NCBI GenBank assembly: GCA_964415605.1
Contig: CAYQBA010000044.1
Coordinates: 1 to 27,333 of the forward strand
Direction of reading: 5' to 3'
Source of the DNA: UCB3 sp964415605
GTDB taxonomy: Bacteria > Chloroflexota > Anaerolineae > Epilineales > Epilineaceae
Length of the DNA: 27,333 bases
Shown one piece after another: positions 1 through 7,904 of this stretch; position 1 is the stretch's first letter, and each line of letters opens with the position of its first letter. Made by a program: the position numbers and the translations under genes. Below the pieces are notes generated by a model that worked only from the letters and a program-made list of their open reading frames with translations, was not told the DNA's origin and made no database searches.

Positions 1-1742
1 ACGCCACCCCGGCCGCCGGCCAGCAGCCGGGCGCGCCGGCGGGCGATCGGCACCGCGGCGGCCATGTACACGACCGCCAGCACGATGCAGGCGAGGCCCC
101 ACGGCCATTCCGCGCCGAGCACCCGCGTGCCCAGGTAGGCGACCAACGTGAACACGATGCCGGCGGCCGAGGTCAGCGCGGCCCAGGGCCAGGCGCGCGG
201 CGCCCCGAACATCGCGCCGTAGCCGCCCGCGGCGTACAGCGCGCCGATGGCAAGCGTCGTGCCGAGCAGCCGGCCGGCGCCGTCATCCGGGTCGAGCGAT
301 CCGATCCAATCCACCATCCACAGCGCGGTGATGCCGGCCGCGGCCCATGGCAGGTCGACGAACGCCGGCCGCAGCCGCGCCAACGCGATCGCGCCCGCGC
401 CCAGTATCGCCAGGTACGCCCAATCCACGGTCCCGAAACCCTCGGCACCCGCGACCACCGCCATGGCCACGACGCTGCCGACGAGCGCCGCGCGGGTCAG
501 CCGCTCCGACGACCGCGACGCCTGCCCACCGGGGTCGCCGCCGGCGCGGAGGGCTGACACGGCATACGCGGCGGTCGACCCGAGGAGGAACAGGCCGAGC
601 CAGCGGCCGTCGCCCGTCTCGAACGGGCCGACGAGCCAGCCCAGCACCCAGAGGAGGCCAAACGCCAGCGCGACGCCGGCGATCGCTCCCCAGCCGCGGC
701 GGCGTGCCACCGCCACCAGCGCCACCTGGAGCAGCAACAGGTAGCCGAACAACGGCAACGGGTGGGGATCCACCGTCGGCCCGAGAAGGTAGGGGGTGAG
801 GAAGCCGCCGGTCATCCCGACCACGGCCACCAGCGGCCCTTGCCGCAGCGACAGGCCGACCGCCACGGCGGTGGTCAGGGCCATCAAGGCGAACGCGGCG
901 AGCGGGGAGATGAGGTCGTAGAATCGGGCCGCCGACAGGAAGCTGGCATACAGCACCGCGATGCCGGCCGCCGACAGCGCCGCCGGGATGTGCGGGACCG
1001 TCATTCGCCAGCGCTCGCCGGCGGCCAGGAGCCCGACGCCGAAGAGGATCCCGAGCGCCACCCGCACCTCCGGCCCGAGGAGGTCGTTGTCGAACGCGTA
1101 CTTGACCAGGAACGTCCCGGCCAGCGCCAGCGCGATCGCACCGATCCACACCGGCAGCCGCGTGCCGAGCTGGGCTTCGAGACCCCGGCCGGCGGGCGTG
1201 GGTGTGGGCCCGGGCGGGGGTGGCGGCGGCCTGTCTCCACCCGCCGGCTCCTGGGCGTGTGGGGGCGGCGCGCCCGCGCCCGCCGTCTCCTGCACGGGCA
1301 GGCGCTCGGCAGACATCGGGGCGGGCATGGGCACGGCGGATGCCGCGGGCAGCATGCCGGCCGGGGGGGCGGCGGAGGCCGCGGGCGTCTCCGTGGCCGA
1401 CGGGGCGATGGAGACCGCAGGCGGTTGCGTCGTCGTTGGGGCGCCGGGCGCGGTCATCCCCTCTGGCTCAATCGGCTCGAACTCCGGCGGCGGCTGCCCC
1501 GCCGCCTGGGCCAGGCGCGCCGCGATCGCCTGGAGCTGCGCGATCTGCGCCGCCAGCCGCGCCGCCGATCGGCGCTGCTCGGCGCGCAGCGTCGCCAGCT
1601 CACGCCCGAGCTGTGCCGCCGATCCATCGGAACCGGCCGGGCGGCGCCAACGCGTGACGACGAGGAACGTCACGCTGACCAGCGCCGCCGACGGCAGGCC
1701 GCACGCCACCACCGCCAACACCAGCTCGAAGGCGTTGTCCAT
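1..1742 (-). CDS. DUF2339 family polytopic membrane protein (C-terminus cut by window)
   Basis: The minus-strand frame starting with ATG at 1742 stays open to the window edge, giving about 580 residues without a stop. The layout matches the DUF2339 family. There is an N-terminal membrane anchor (about residues 4-30, MDNAFELVLAVV...), then a charged helical stretch rich in Leu, Arg and Gln that looks like a coiled coil (about 45-85). A Pro/Ala-rich linker follows (about 87-170). After that come many hydrophobic segments, with the motif TFLVKYAFDNDLLGPEVR near the first of the membrane array. The start is supported by GGGGGAGAGG just upstream on the minus strand and by a promoter at 1783-1811. 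The family's biochemical role is unknown; it is a predicted inner-membrane protein. The C-terminal end lies outside the window. Confidence 0.85.
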   Translation of the reverse strand, partial: MDNAFELVLAVVACGLPSAALVSVTFLVVTRWRRPAGSDGSAAQLGRELATLRAEQRRSAARLAAQIAQLQAIAARLAQAAGQPPPEFEPIEPEGMTAPGAPTTTQPPAVSIAPSATETPAASAAPPAGMLPAASAVPMPAPMSAERLPVQETAGAGAPPPHAQEPAGGDRPPPPPPGPTPTPAGRGLEAQLGTRLPVWIGAIALALAGTFLVKYAFDNDLLGPEVRVALGILFGVGLLAAGERWRMTVPHIPAALSAAGIAVLYASFLSAARFYDLISPLAAFALMALTTAVAVGLSLRQGPLVAVVGMTGGFLTPYLLGPTVDPHPLPLFGYLLLLQVALVAVARRRGWGAIAGVALAFGLLWVLGWLVGPFETGDGRWLGLFLLGSTAAYAVSALRAGGDPGGQASRSSERLTRAALVGSVVAMAVVAGAEGFGTVDWAYLAILGAGAIALARLRPAFVDLPWAAAGITALWMVDWIGSLDPDDGAGRLLGTTLAIGALYAAGGYGAMFGAPRAWPWAALTSAAGIVFTLVAYLGTRVLGAEWPWGLACIVLAVVYMAAAVPIARRRARLLAGGRGG

Positions 1743-1782
1743 GAGCCTCTCCCCCAAGGTCCAGGCGAACCGCGCGGCAAGC

Positions 1783-1811
1783 AGTATGAGTCAATACTCA
1801 TGTTTTGTCAA
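1783..1811 (-). promoter_or_regulatory. Sigma70-type promoter of the DUF2339 gene with overlapping dyad
   Basis: Reading the minus strand, TTGACA (1811 to 1806) is followed after exactly 17 bases by CATACT (1788 to 1783). That is a perfect -35 and a four-of-six -10 at ideal spacing. The expected transcription start is near 1776, leaving a leader of about 33 bases before the ATG at 1742. A dyad, ATGAGT-N4-ACTCAT (plus strand 1786-1801), covers the spacer and part of the -10 box. A nested dyad AGTAT-N6-ATACT (1783-1798) overlaps it. The placement is typical of a repressor operator; which regulator binds cannot be told from the sequence. Confidence 0.6.
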
Positions 1812-1863
1812 GGGGTGGCAGCCGGAATCGCCCCGCGAAGTCGCGCAAGCGGAACCGAACCGC

Positions 1864-1869
1864 TAGAAT
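1864..1869 (+). promoter_or_regulatory. Possible -10 element upstream of htpG
   Basis: TAGAAT (five of six to the -10 consensus) lies 69 bases before the htpG start in an unusually AT-rich pocket. No good -35 box is seen 16-18 bases upstream. No CIRCE element (TTAGCACTC-N9-GAGTGCTAA) is present, so HrcA control is not supported. Confidence 0.25.
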
Positions 1870-1937
1870 TATTGGTTGTTGTCCCCCGGACAGCTCAACC
1901 CTCTCCAGCGACATCAGACACCCCTGTGGAGCCGAGC

Positions 1938-3971
1938 ATGTCGACCAAGCCACGCACCCGCAAGTTCCAGGCGCACACCCCCAAGCTGCTGGATCTGATG
2001 ATCCACAGCGTCTACTCGCGCAAGGACGTCTTCCTGCGCGAGCTGATCTCCAACGCCTCCGATGCCATCGACAAGCTGCGCTTTCAGGCCCTCACCGACG
2101 ACAGCCTGCGCGACATCGACCTCGAGCCGAAGATCAAGCTGGCGGTCGATGCGGCGGCCGGCACGCTGACGGTCTCCGACAACGGCATCGGCATGACCGA
2201 GGACGAGGTCATCGAGAACCTCGGCACCATCGCCCGTTCGGGATCGGCGGCCTTCGCCGAGGCGGCCGCGGCGGCCGACGGCGGCGCACCGGACACCGAC
2301 CTCATCGGGCAGTTCGGCGTGGGCTTCTACAGCGTGTTCATGGTCGCCGACGAGGCCACGGTCGTCACCCAGAAGCACGGCGCCGACCATGCCGTGCGCT
2401 GGCGGTCCACCGGCGGCGAGACGTACACCGTCGAGCGCATCCCACCCCAGGCGCGCGGCACCAGCATCACGCTGACGCTCAAGCGCGACGTCGACGAGGC
2501 CGCCCCCGACGATGATCCCTACGGCGACGAGGCGCCGGCCGCGGCGTTCACCCAAACCTGGACGCTGCGCAAGATCGTCAAGGAGCACAGCGACTTCATC
2601 GCCTATCCCATCGTCGTCGACGCCCCGCGCGAGGAGGTCGAGAAGGACGCCGACGGCAAGCCGGTGCCGGGCGCCGAGCCGCGCCGGTGGACCGAAGAGG
2701 AGACGCTGAACTCCATGCGGCCGCTGTGGACGCGCCGCAAGGACGAGATCACGCCCGACGAGTACGACGAGTTCTACCACCACATCACGCACGACTGGAA
2801 CGATCCCTTCGAGGTCATCCACGCCCACATCGAGGGCGTGCACGAGTACACCGCCCTGATGTACATCCCGGGCCGCGCGCCGATCGACCTCTACGCCCGC
2901 GAGCACCGGCGCGGGCTGCAGCTTTACGCCAAGCGCGTGTTCATCATGGAGGAGTGCCGCGAGCTGATGCCCGAGCACCTGCGCTTCGTGCGGGGCTTGG
3001 TCGACAGCCCGGACCTGCCGCTGAACATCAGCCGCGAGATGGTCCAGCAAGACCGCCTGATCGCCGCGTTCCGCCGCCAGCTCTCGCGGCGGGTGCTCGA
3101 CGCGCTCAAGGGCCGCATGGAACGCGATCGCGCCGAGTACGAGGCCTTTTGGGTCCACTTCGGCGCCGTGCTGAAGGAAGGCTTCCACTACGAGCCGGCG
3201 CACGCCGATACCCTGCGGGCCCTGCTGCTCTACCGCTCGACCGCCGGCGACGGCTGGACGACGCTGGCCGAGTACATCGGACGCATGCCCGAAGGGCAGT
3301 CCGACATCTACTACCTGGCCGGCGACAGCGTCGACCGCCTGCGCGACGCCCCGCAGATCGAGGCCCTGCGCGCGCGCGGCGTCGAGGTGCTGCTCCTGAC
3401 CGACGCGGTCGACGAGATCGTCGCGGTCCAGATCGGCGAGGTCGACGGCAAGCGCCTCAAGGACGTCGCGCGCGGCGAGGTCGACGTGTCGGGCATCACC
3501 GCGCGGGCAGATGGAGATGCGAAAGGCAGCGGCGACGAGGTCGCGGCGGTCGATGCGGGGGCTGGGGCGGAGAGCGGCCAGGGACCGGCGCCGGAGAACC
3601 TCCGACCGGTGCTGGACCACCTGCAATCGCTGCTCGCCGACGACATCGAGACCGTCCGCGTCTCCAAGCGCCTGACCGACAGCGCCGTCTGCCTGGTGTC
3701 GCCCGAAGGCGGGATGACGCCGCAGATCGAGCAGATGATGCGGGCGATGGGCCAGGAGGTCCCCAGGCAGAAGCGGGTGCTCGAGGTCAACCCCAAGCAC
3801 GCCTTGATCCACCGGCTGTACGCCATCCACCAGATCAACCCGACCGACCCGCGCCTCCGCGACTTCGCCGAGATGCTGCTCGACCAGGCCCTTCTGGCCG
3901 AGGGCGCGCCGGTCCACAACCCCGCCCGGTTCGCCCAGCGCGTGGCAGACCTCATGGCCAAGGCCATGTGA
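1938..3971 (+). CDS. htpG: Molecular chaperone HtpG (bacterial Hsp90)
   Basis: A 677-residue cytosolic ATP-dependent chaperone, a dimeric Hsp90 that remodels client proteins together with the DnaK system. The N-terminal GHKL ATPase domain shows its signature motifs: NASDAID (39-45), DNGIGM (81-86), the lid/glycine motif GQFGVGFYS (124-132) and a later GTSITLTL. The middle domain contains the family-typical ETLNSMRPLW and LPLNISREMVQ stretches. The C-terminal dimerisation part ends in VADLMAKAM. The length is slightly above the usual 610-650 because of an Ala/Asp/Gly-rich insertion near residues 110-120 and an acidic, low-complexity linker around 525-555. The frame stays open upstream to 762, but that part is antisense to the DUF2339 gene and resembles no known protein. 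The ATG at 1938 (MSTKPRTRKFQAHTPKLLDL) matches the family N-terminus. Its ribosome site is weak. Confidence 0.96.
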   Translation: MSTKPRTRKFQAHTPKLLDLMIHSVYSRKDVFLRELISNASDAIDKLRFQALTDDSLRDIDLEPKIKLAVDAAAGTLTVSDNGIGMTEDEVIENLGTIARSGSAAFAEAAAAADGGAPDTDLIGQFGVGFYSVFMVADEATVVTQKHGADHAVRWRSTGGETYTVERIPPQARGTSITLTLKRDVDEAAPDDDPYGDEAPAAAFTQTWTLRKIVKEHSDFIAYPIVVDAPREEVEKDADGKPVPGAEPRRWTEEETLNSMRPLWTRRKDEITPDEYDEFYHHITHDWNDPFEVIHAHIEGVHEYTALMYIPGRAPIDLYAREHRRGLQLYAKRVFIMEECRELMPEHLRFVRGLVDSPDLPLNISREMVQQDRLIAAFRRQLSRRVLDALKGRMERDRAEYEAFWVHFGAVLKEGFHYEPAHADTLRALLLYRSTAGDGWTTLAEYIGRMPEGQSDIYYLAGDSVDRLRDAPQIEALRARGVEVLLLTDAVDEIVAVQIGEVDGKRLKDVARGEVDVSGITARADGDAKGSGDEVAAVDAGAGAESGQGPAPENLRPVLDHLQSLLADDIETVRVSKRLTDSAVCLVSPEGGMTPQIEQMMRAMGQEVPRQKRVLEVNPKHALIHRLYAIHQINPTDPRLRDFAEMLLDQALLAEGAPVHNPARFAQRVADLMAKAM

Positions 3972-4168
3972 TGGAGACCCGAGCCATGCCCGTGGGCAAC
4001 CGGATGCTCGCGACGACGCGCGATCCGACGGCCGCGCCGGCCGACCGCTGGCCGGACCATCCGCACCTGGCCGCGGCGTGCGTCGCGATCCTCGCCCGCA
4101 CCGGCCCCAACGCGCGGGCGAGCGGGGTGCTCCTGCCCGAGCTCGACGGCGGGCCGGCGTGCGATTGA
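3971..4168 (+). CDS. Small hypothetical protein coupled to htpG (65 aa)
   Basis: The ATG at 3971 overlaps the htpG stop as TGATG, a classic translational-coupling arrangement. The 65 codons (METRAMPVGNRML... ending GGPACD) have G or C in the third position in all but about four cases, while the second position is clearly lower. That is the codon bias of the neighbouring real genes. I recognise no domain. The middle (HLAAACVAILART) could be a short helix and there is no signal peptide. It ends 28 bases before the next gene. The alternatives are a chance frame between htpG and the cd1 gene, or an antisense frame at 3952-4236, which I find less convincing. Existence is moderately supported; function is unknown. 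Confidence 0.45.
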   Translation: METRAMPVGNRMLATTRDPTAAPADRWPDHPHLAAACVAILARTGPNARASGVLLPELDGGPACD

Positions 4169-4196
4169 GCGCCCCAGGCGATCGAGGAACGAGGTG

Positions 4197-6569
4197 ATGC
4201 GGATGGCGCCGCCACGCGCTGGCGCCCGCCAGACACGGGCGTGGCGGAAGACGATCCTCCGTGGGGTCGGCATCGCCGCGACCGCGAGCACGGCCGTCGG
4301 GCTCGCGGCCACGGCCATCGCGCAAACCCCCGCGCCCGCGAGCATCGTCGGCCGGATCCGCCTGGCGGGCCGGGGCGTTCATGCCGGCACGGGCGTCCAG
4401 GCGGACGGCCTGGCGGTGGCCGAAACCTCGCCCGACGGGGCGTTCGCCATCCCGTCGCTCACGCCGGGTCAACATGTCATCCGGGCCGACCGGCCGAGGT
4501 ACCTGTGCGCCGAGACGACGGTCGATGTCGAGACGGGGCGCACGACACGCCTGCCGGACCTGGTCCTGCCTGGCGGCGACACGGACAGCAACGGGAAGGT
4601 CGACCTGTTTGACCTGGTTCGCGTGGGCGCCCGCTATCGCCAGTCGCCACCGGGCGATCCGCGCGCCGACCTCAACGACGACGGGACGGTCGACCTGTTC
4701 GACCTGGTGATGGTCAGCGCCAGCTACGACACGGCGTGCCCGGTCCCGTGGCCGGCGTCGCCGCCGCGCCCGTCCTCGACGCCCACCGCGGGCGTGACGC
4801 CGGCGGCATCCGTCACGCCCGGCGTTCCACCGCCGGGCGGGCGCGCCGTCGTCGTGGACACCGCGGACATCGTCGTCGGCGACGGGGGCGTGGACGGACA
4901 CACCGTGTACGCCCCCGTCGGAGCGACGATCACCTGGCACAACCGCCTCGACCGCGAACTTCAGCTCATCGGCGCGACCGACGCCTTGTCCGTCGCCGTG
5001 CGGGCCGGCGGGCACGCGACGTGGCGCGTGCCCGCGGCGGGCATCTTCCCGTATCATGCCGACGGCGACCCGGTGATCGAAGGGGCGATCGTGGCACTGG
5101 CCGAGCCCGGCGTCGCCGCCCGCTACTTCCGCGGCTCGACCATCGCCGACTTCTACCGTGACAGCTGCGGCGGCTGCCATGGCGCCAACCGCGAGGGCGC
5201 GCTCGGGCCGGCGCTCGTCCCGGAGCGGCTCACGTCTCGGGACCCGGAGTACATCCGCGCCATCGGCGATGGGCGCCCCAACACCGCGATGCCGGCTTGG
5301 CGCAGCATCGGCCTGAGCGACGCGGAGATCTGGGGGCTCCTGGGCTACCTGCGCAGCCCGGTGGCGGGCGGCGCCGCCACCTGGGACATCGACGCCATCC
5401 AGCGCTCGCGGATGGTCTTCGCCGAGGAGTCCACGCTGCCCGATCGGCCAACCCATGCCGGCGATCCCGCGAACCTCATGCTGGTGACCGAGCGCGACAA
5501 TCGGACGATCGCCGTCATCGACGGCGCCTCCCACCAGCTCATCGGGCGCATCGAGTCCGGCTACCAGGCGCATGGGTACGCGTTCCCCCCGACCAGCGAT
5601 CGCTGGGTGTTCAACGTCAGCCGAGACGGCTGGGTCTACAAGCTGGATCTTTACAGCTTGCGGGCGGTGAGGATCGCTCGGGTCGGGCTCGACGCGCGGG
5701 GCATCGCGGTGTCGGACGACGGACGGTACCTCGTGGTGGGCAACTACGTGCCCGCCACGGCCGTCGTGCTCGACGCCGCGACCCTGGAGCCGCTGCTCGT
5801 CTTGCCCACGCGCGGCCAGGATCCCGATGGGCGGCTCGTCGACTCGCGGGTCGCGCTCGTCGCCGACGTGGCCGCGTCGCCCGTGGGCCCGTACTTCCTG
5901 CTGGTGCTCAAGGAAGCAGGGCAGGTCTGGCGGCTGGACTGGAGTCAACCGGGCTTCCCGGCGACCAAGCTCGCGAACGTCGGTCGCGTGCTCCACGACG
6001 GTTTCCTCGGGCCCGACAATCGACGCCTGTACGTGGCGTCGCAGGCGGACGACTGGATTGCGGTGGTCGACGTCGCGCGCCTGACCATCGTCGATCGCAT
6101 CCCGACGGGGGACATCCCCCATCCCGGCCCCGGTGCCGTGTGGTCGGCCGGCGGGCGGGACTTCGCGGCGACGGTTCATGCCGGCGAGGGGCTCATCACG
6201 ATTTGGGATCTGGCATCCAACGCCGTCGTCGGCCGGCGCCAGACGCCCGGCCCCGGCCTTTTTATCCGCGCCGCGGCCAACAGCCCGTTCGTCTGGGCCG
6301 ACGCCATGCTTGCGAGCGCGCCACACGCCATCACGGTGATGCGCAAGTCCCCCCCGTTCGACGTCGTCGGCACGCTCACGGAGGGCCGCCGCACCCTGCA
6401 TCCCGAGCTCACGGCCGACGGCCGATACGCATACGTCGCGGATTGGGACGGCGGCGCCGTGCGGGTTTACGACGCGACGACGCTGGCGCTGGTCGCCGAG
6501 ATCACCGGCCTGACGACGCCAACCGGCATCTTCAGCACGGGGCGTCGGCTCGAGACGGGGGGGCATTGA
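4197..6569 (+). CDS. Secreted cytochrome cd1 (NirS-like) protein with dockerin and degenerate cupredoxin domains
   Basis: A 790-residue exported protein. The order is: signal peptide (about 1-42, ending TAIAQ); a carboxypeptidase-regulatory-like beta domain (about 48-125); and two dockerin-type Ca loops, with Asp/Asn at 128, 130, 132, 136 and 139 and at 158, 160, 162, 166 and 169. Then come a Pro/Thr linker and a plastocyanin-like fold (about 215-302) without Cys, His or Met copper ligands. A cytochrome c domain follows with CGGCH (324-328) and AMPAW (Met 365). The last part is a d1-type eight-bladed propeller, with His 459 (YQAHGY), His 600 (VLHDG), His 642 (IPHPG) and the terminal LTTPTGIF motif. 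These spacings match cytochrome cd1 nitrite reductase as I recall it, which reduces nitrite to NO in the periplasm. Starts at GTG 4194 or ATG 4203 are also possible; GAGGAA at 4184-4189 favours 4197. No d1-heme biosynthesis gene is in the window. Nitrite reductase activity is inferred; a related d1 protein role (NirN/NirF-like) is possible. Confidence 0.85.
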   Translation: MRMAPPRAGARQTRAWRKTILRGVGIAATASTAVGLAATAIAQTPAPASIVGRIRLAGRGVHAGTGVQADGLAVAETSPDGAFAIPSLTPGQHVIRADRPRYLCAETTVDVETGRTTRLPDLVLPGGDTDSNGKVDLFDLVRVGARYRQSPPGDPRADLNDDGTVDLFDLVMVSASYDTACPVPWPASPPRPSSTPTAGVTPAASVTPGVPPPGGRAVVVDTADIVVGDGGVDGHTVYAPVGATITWHNRLDRELQLIGATDALSVAVRAGGHATWRVPAAGIFPYHADGDPVIEGAIVALAEPGVAARYFRGSTIADFYRDSCGGCHGANREGALGPALVPERLTSRDPEYIRAIGDGRPNTAMPAWRSIGLSDAEIWGLLGYLRSPVAGGAATWDIDAIQRSRMVFAEESTLPDRPTHAGDPANLMLVTERDNRTIAVIDGASHQLIGRIESGYQAHGYAFPPTSDRWVFNVSRDGWVYKLDLYSLRAVRIARVGLDARGIAVSDDGRYLVVGNYVPATAVVLDAATLEPLLVLPTRGQDPDGRLVDSRVALVADVAASPVGPYFLLVLKEAGQVWRLDWSQPGFPATKLANVGRVLHDGFLGPDNRRLYVASQADDWIAVVDVARLTIVDRIPTGDIPHPGPGAVWSAGGRDFAATVHAGEGLITIWDLASNAVVGRRQTPGPGLFIRAAANSPFVWADAMLASAPHAITVMRKSPPFDVVGTLTEGRRTLHPELTADGRYAYVADWDGGAVRVYDATTLALVAEITGLTTPTGIFSTGRRLETGGH

Positions 6570-6615
6570 TGGGCTGCCGACACTGCCGCACGGCACGGAT
6601 CGCCCTTCATCGGGC

Positions 6616-6623
6616 AGGAGAGG
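6616..6623 (+). promoter_or_regulatory. Ribosome binding site deciding the start of the HExxH gene
   Basis: AGGAGAGG sits 8 bases before the ATG at 6632. An in-frame ATG at 6569 overlaps the stop of the cd1 gene (TGATG) but would place 21 charged residues before the signal peptide, so 6632 is preferred. Confidence 0.6.
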
Positions 6624-6631
6624 TCATCGAC

Positions 6632-7831
6632 ATGGACATCATGACGCCATCGCCCATCCGCCGATGGGCCGCGGTCGGGATCGGGGTGCTGGCGGGAGCC
6701 GTGGTCATCCCGGCGGTCGCCGCGGCGACCCGCGTGTCCGCCGCGCCGCGCGTCGCCGATCCCAGCGCGGTGCATGCCGCGCCGCCGCCGGAGGACGCCC
6801 CGCCGCGGCCCGCCGCGCCGCGCCAGGTCGATCCGGCCGCCGTCATCCACCTGCCGCTGGTGTGGCGCACCGTCGGCGTCGCCGACCTTCCACGCGCCGC
6901 CACCGCCGTGCCCGCGACGATGACGCCTCTGGCCGCGACGCCGTCGCCGACCACCCACGTGCCGACCGAGCCGCCTCGGCCGACCGACCCGCCGTCCGCC
7001 ACGCCCGTCCCGAGCCCGACGCCCAAGGTCCCGTGGTGGGGCGAATACGACGAGCCGCTCACCGATTTCCCCGCCTTGGGCGACCTGCAGGCGGGCTATC
7101 GCCCTTCCGACTGGTACACCACGCTGCTGGCGGTGCTGAACCGGCGCTACGCGTCCGGGTCCTACGTCGTCACCAAGCTGAACGACAGCCAGACCAAGGC
7201 CGGCATCTGGGTTGGCGGCCAGACGGGCACGTTCGCCGCGCTCCTCGGCCAGGTCAACGTCACCGTGCATGAGATGAGCCACCAGCTGAGCTGGCAGGAA
7301 GGCATCATGGCCACCCGCCTCCAGAAGGAGGCCCTCGTCGTCCGCGGCGACCTGACGCTCCTTTTCCCGCGCGTCGAAACCTATCCCCGCGCGGAGATCG
7401 CGCGGTACGTCGTCGGGCCGCTCGACAACCAGTACAAGGCCATCTACCTGACCGGCGACAGCGGCAACCAGGGGTTCGGCAGCGTGCTGAACGAGCTCAA
7501 CGCCTACACCCACTCGCTGTTCGTGGGCTACGGGCTGCACGACCAGAACCCGCCGGGCCGGCGGCAGAGCGACCGCGACGGGCTGGTCACGTTCATGCTG
7601 TACACCCAGCTCTACCTGCGCCACGCCCGCACCGACCATCCGTCCGACTACGCCCGGCTGCGCGCAGAGCCCGAGATCCGCGAGACCGTCCGGCTCCTCT
7701 GGGCACGCGCCAACTTCCTGCTCGACGTCACCGAGGACATCCCGGGCCTGGCGCTCGACCCGGCCGCCGTCGAGGCCGAGATGCGCAAGCCCGAGCTGCA
7801 GGCGGAGATCCGCGACTTCGTGACGCCTTAG
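6632..7831 (+). CDS. Exported HExxH putative metallopeptidase with LPLVWR motif
   Basis: A 399-residue protein that I cannot assign to a named family. It begins with a clear signal peptide (about 1-32, RRWAAVGIGVLAGAVVIPAVAAA). The Chloroflexota-style motif HLPLVWR follows at 73-79, then a Pro/Thr/Ser linker (about 90-133). The globular C-terminal half (about 135-399) holds VTVHEMSHQL, in which HEMSH (213-217) fits the HExxH zinc-binding signature. Glu288 in VLNELNAY is a plausible third ligand in a gluzincin-like arrangement, with His294 an alternative. The remainder is mostly helical and rich in aromatic residues. It lies 62 bases after the cd1-like gene on the same strand and is probably co-transcribed with it. 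Exported peptidase is an inference; an inactive zincin fold used for binding would look the same. Confidence 0.75.
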   Translation: MDIMTPSPIRRWAAVGIGVLAGAVVIPAVAAATRVSAAPRVADPSAVHAAPPPEDAPPRPAAPRQVDPAAVIHLPLVWRTVGVADLPRAATAVPATMTPLAATPSPTTHVPTEPPRPTDPPSATPVPSPTPKVPWWGEYDEPLTDFPALGDLQAGYRPSDWYTTLLAVLNRRYASGSYVVTKLNDSQTKAGIWVGGQTGTFAALLGQVNVTVHEMSHQLSWQEGIMATRLQKEALVVRGDLTLLFPRVETYPRAEIARYVVGPLDNQYKAIYLTGDSGNQGFGSVLNELNAYTHSLFVGYGLHDQNPPGRRQSDRDGLVTFMLYTQLYLRHARTDHPSDYARLRAEPEIRETVRLLWARANFLLDVTEDIPGLALDPAAVEAEMRKPELQAEIRDFVTP

Positions 7832-7839
7832 CGACGGTG

Positions 7840-7864
7840 GCCGGCGCCGGGTGGCGTCGCCGGC
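7840..7864 (+). terminator. GC-rich hairpin after the HExxH gene
   Basis: GCCGGCG (7840-7846) and CGCCGGC (7858-7864) form a perfect 7-bp stem around an 11-base loop, 9 bases past the stop codon. No T-tract follows, so it may be a weak or factor-assisted terminator, or only GC-rich chance pairing before galE. Confidence 0.3.
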
Positions 7865-7904
7865 GCGTCGGGTCCGATCCCAATCACTTGGAGGGCATTT
7901 AACC

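Noticed and set aside
762..1937. N-terminal extension of the htpG frame by 392 codons
   Set aside because: The extension is Arg/Gly-rich, antisense to the DUF2339 gene, and crosses its promoter. HtpG has no such extension.
1743..1937. CIRCE or sigma32-type heat-shock control of htpG
   Set aside because: No TTAGCACTC-N9-GAGTGCTAA and no recognisable sigma32 -10 element were found in the region.
3952..4236. Minus-strand 94-codon frame
   Set aside because: Ser/Arg/Pro-rich, no ribosome site or domain. The plus-strand frame in the same place has better codon bias and coupling to htpG.
1914..6596. A 1560-codon open frame on the minus strand
   Set aside because: It is antisense to htpG, the small ORF and the cd1-like gene, all with strong plus-strand evidence. 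Its translation is Arg/Gly/Val/Asp-rich with no domain. Long antisense frames are expected in DNA with this GC content.
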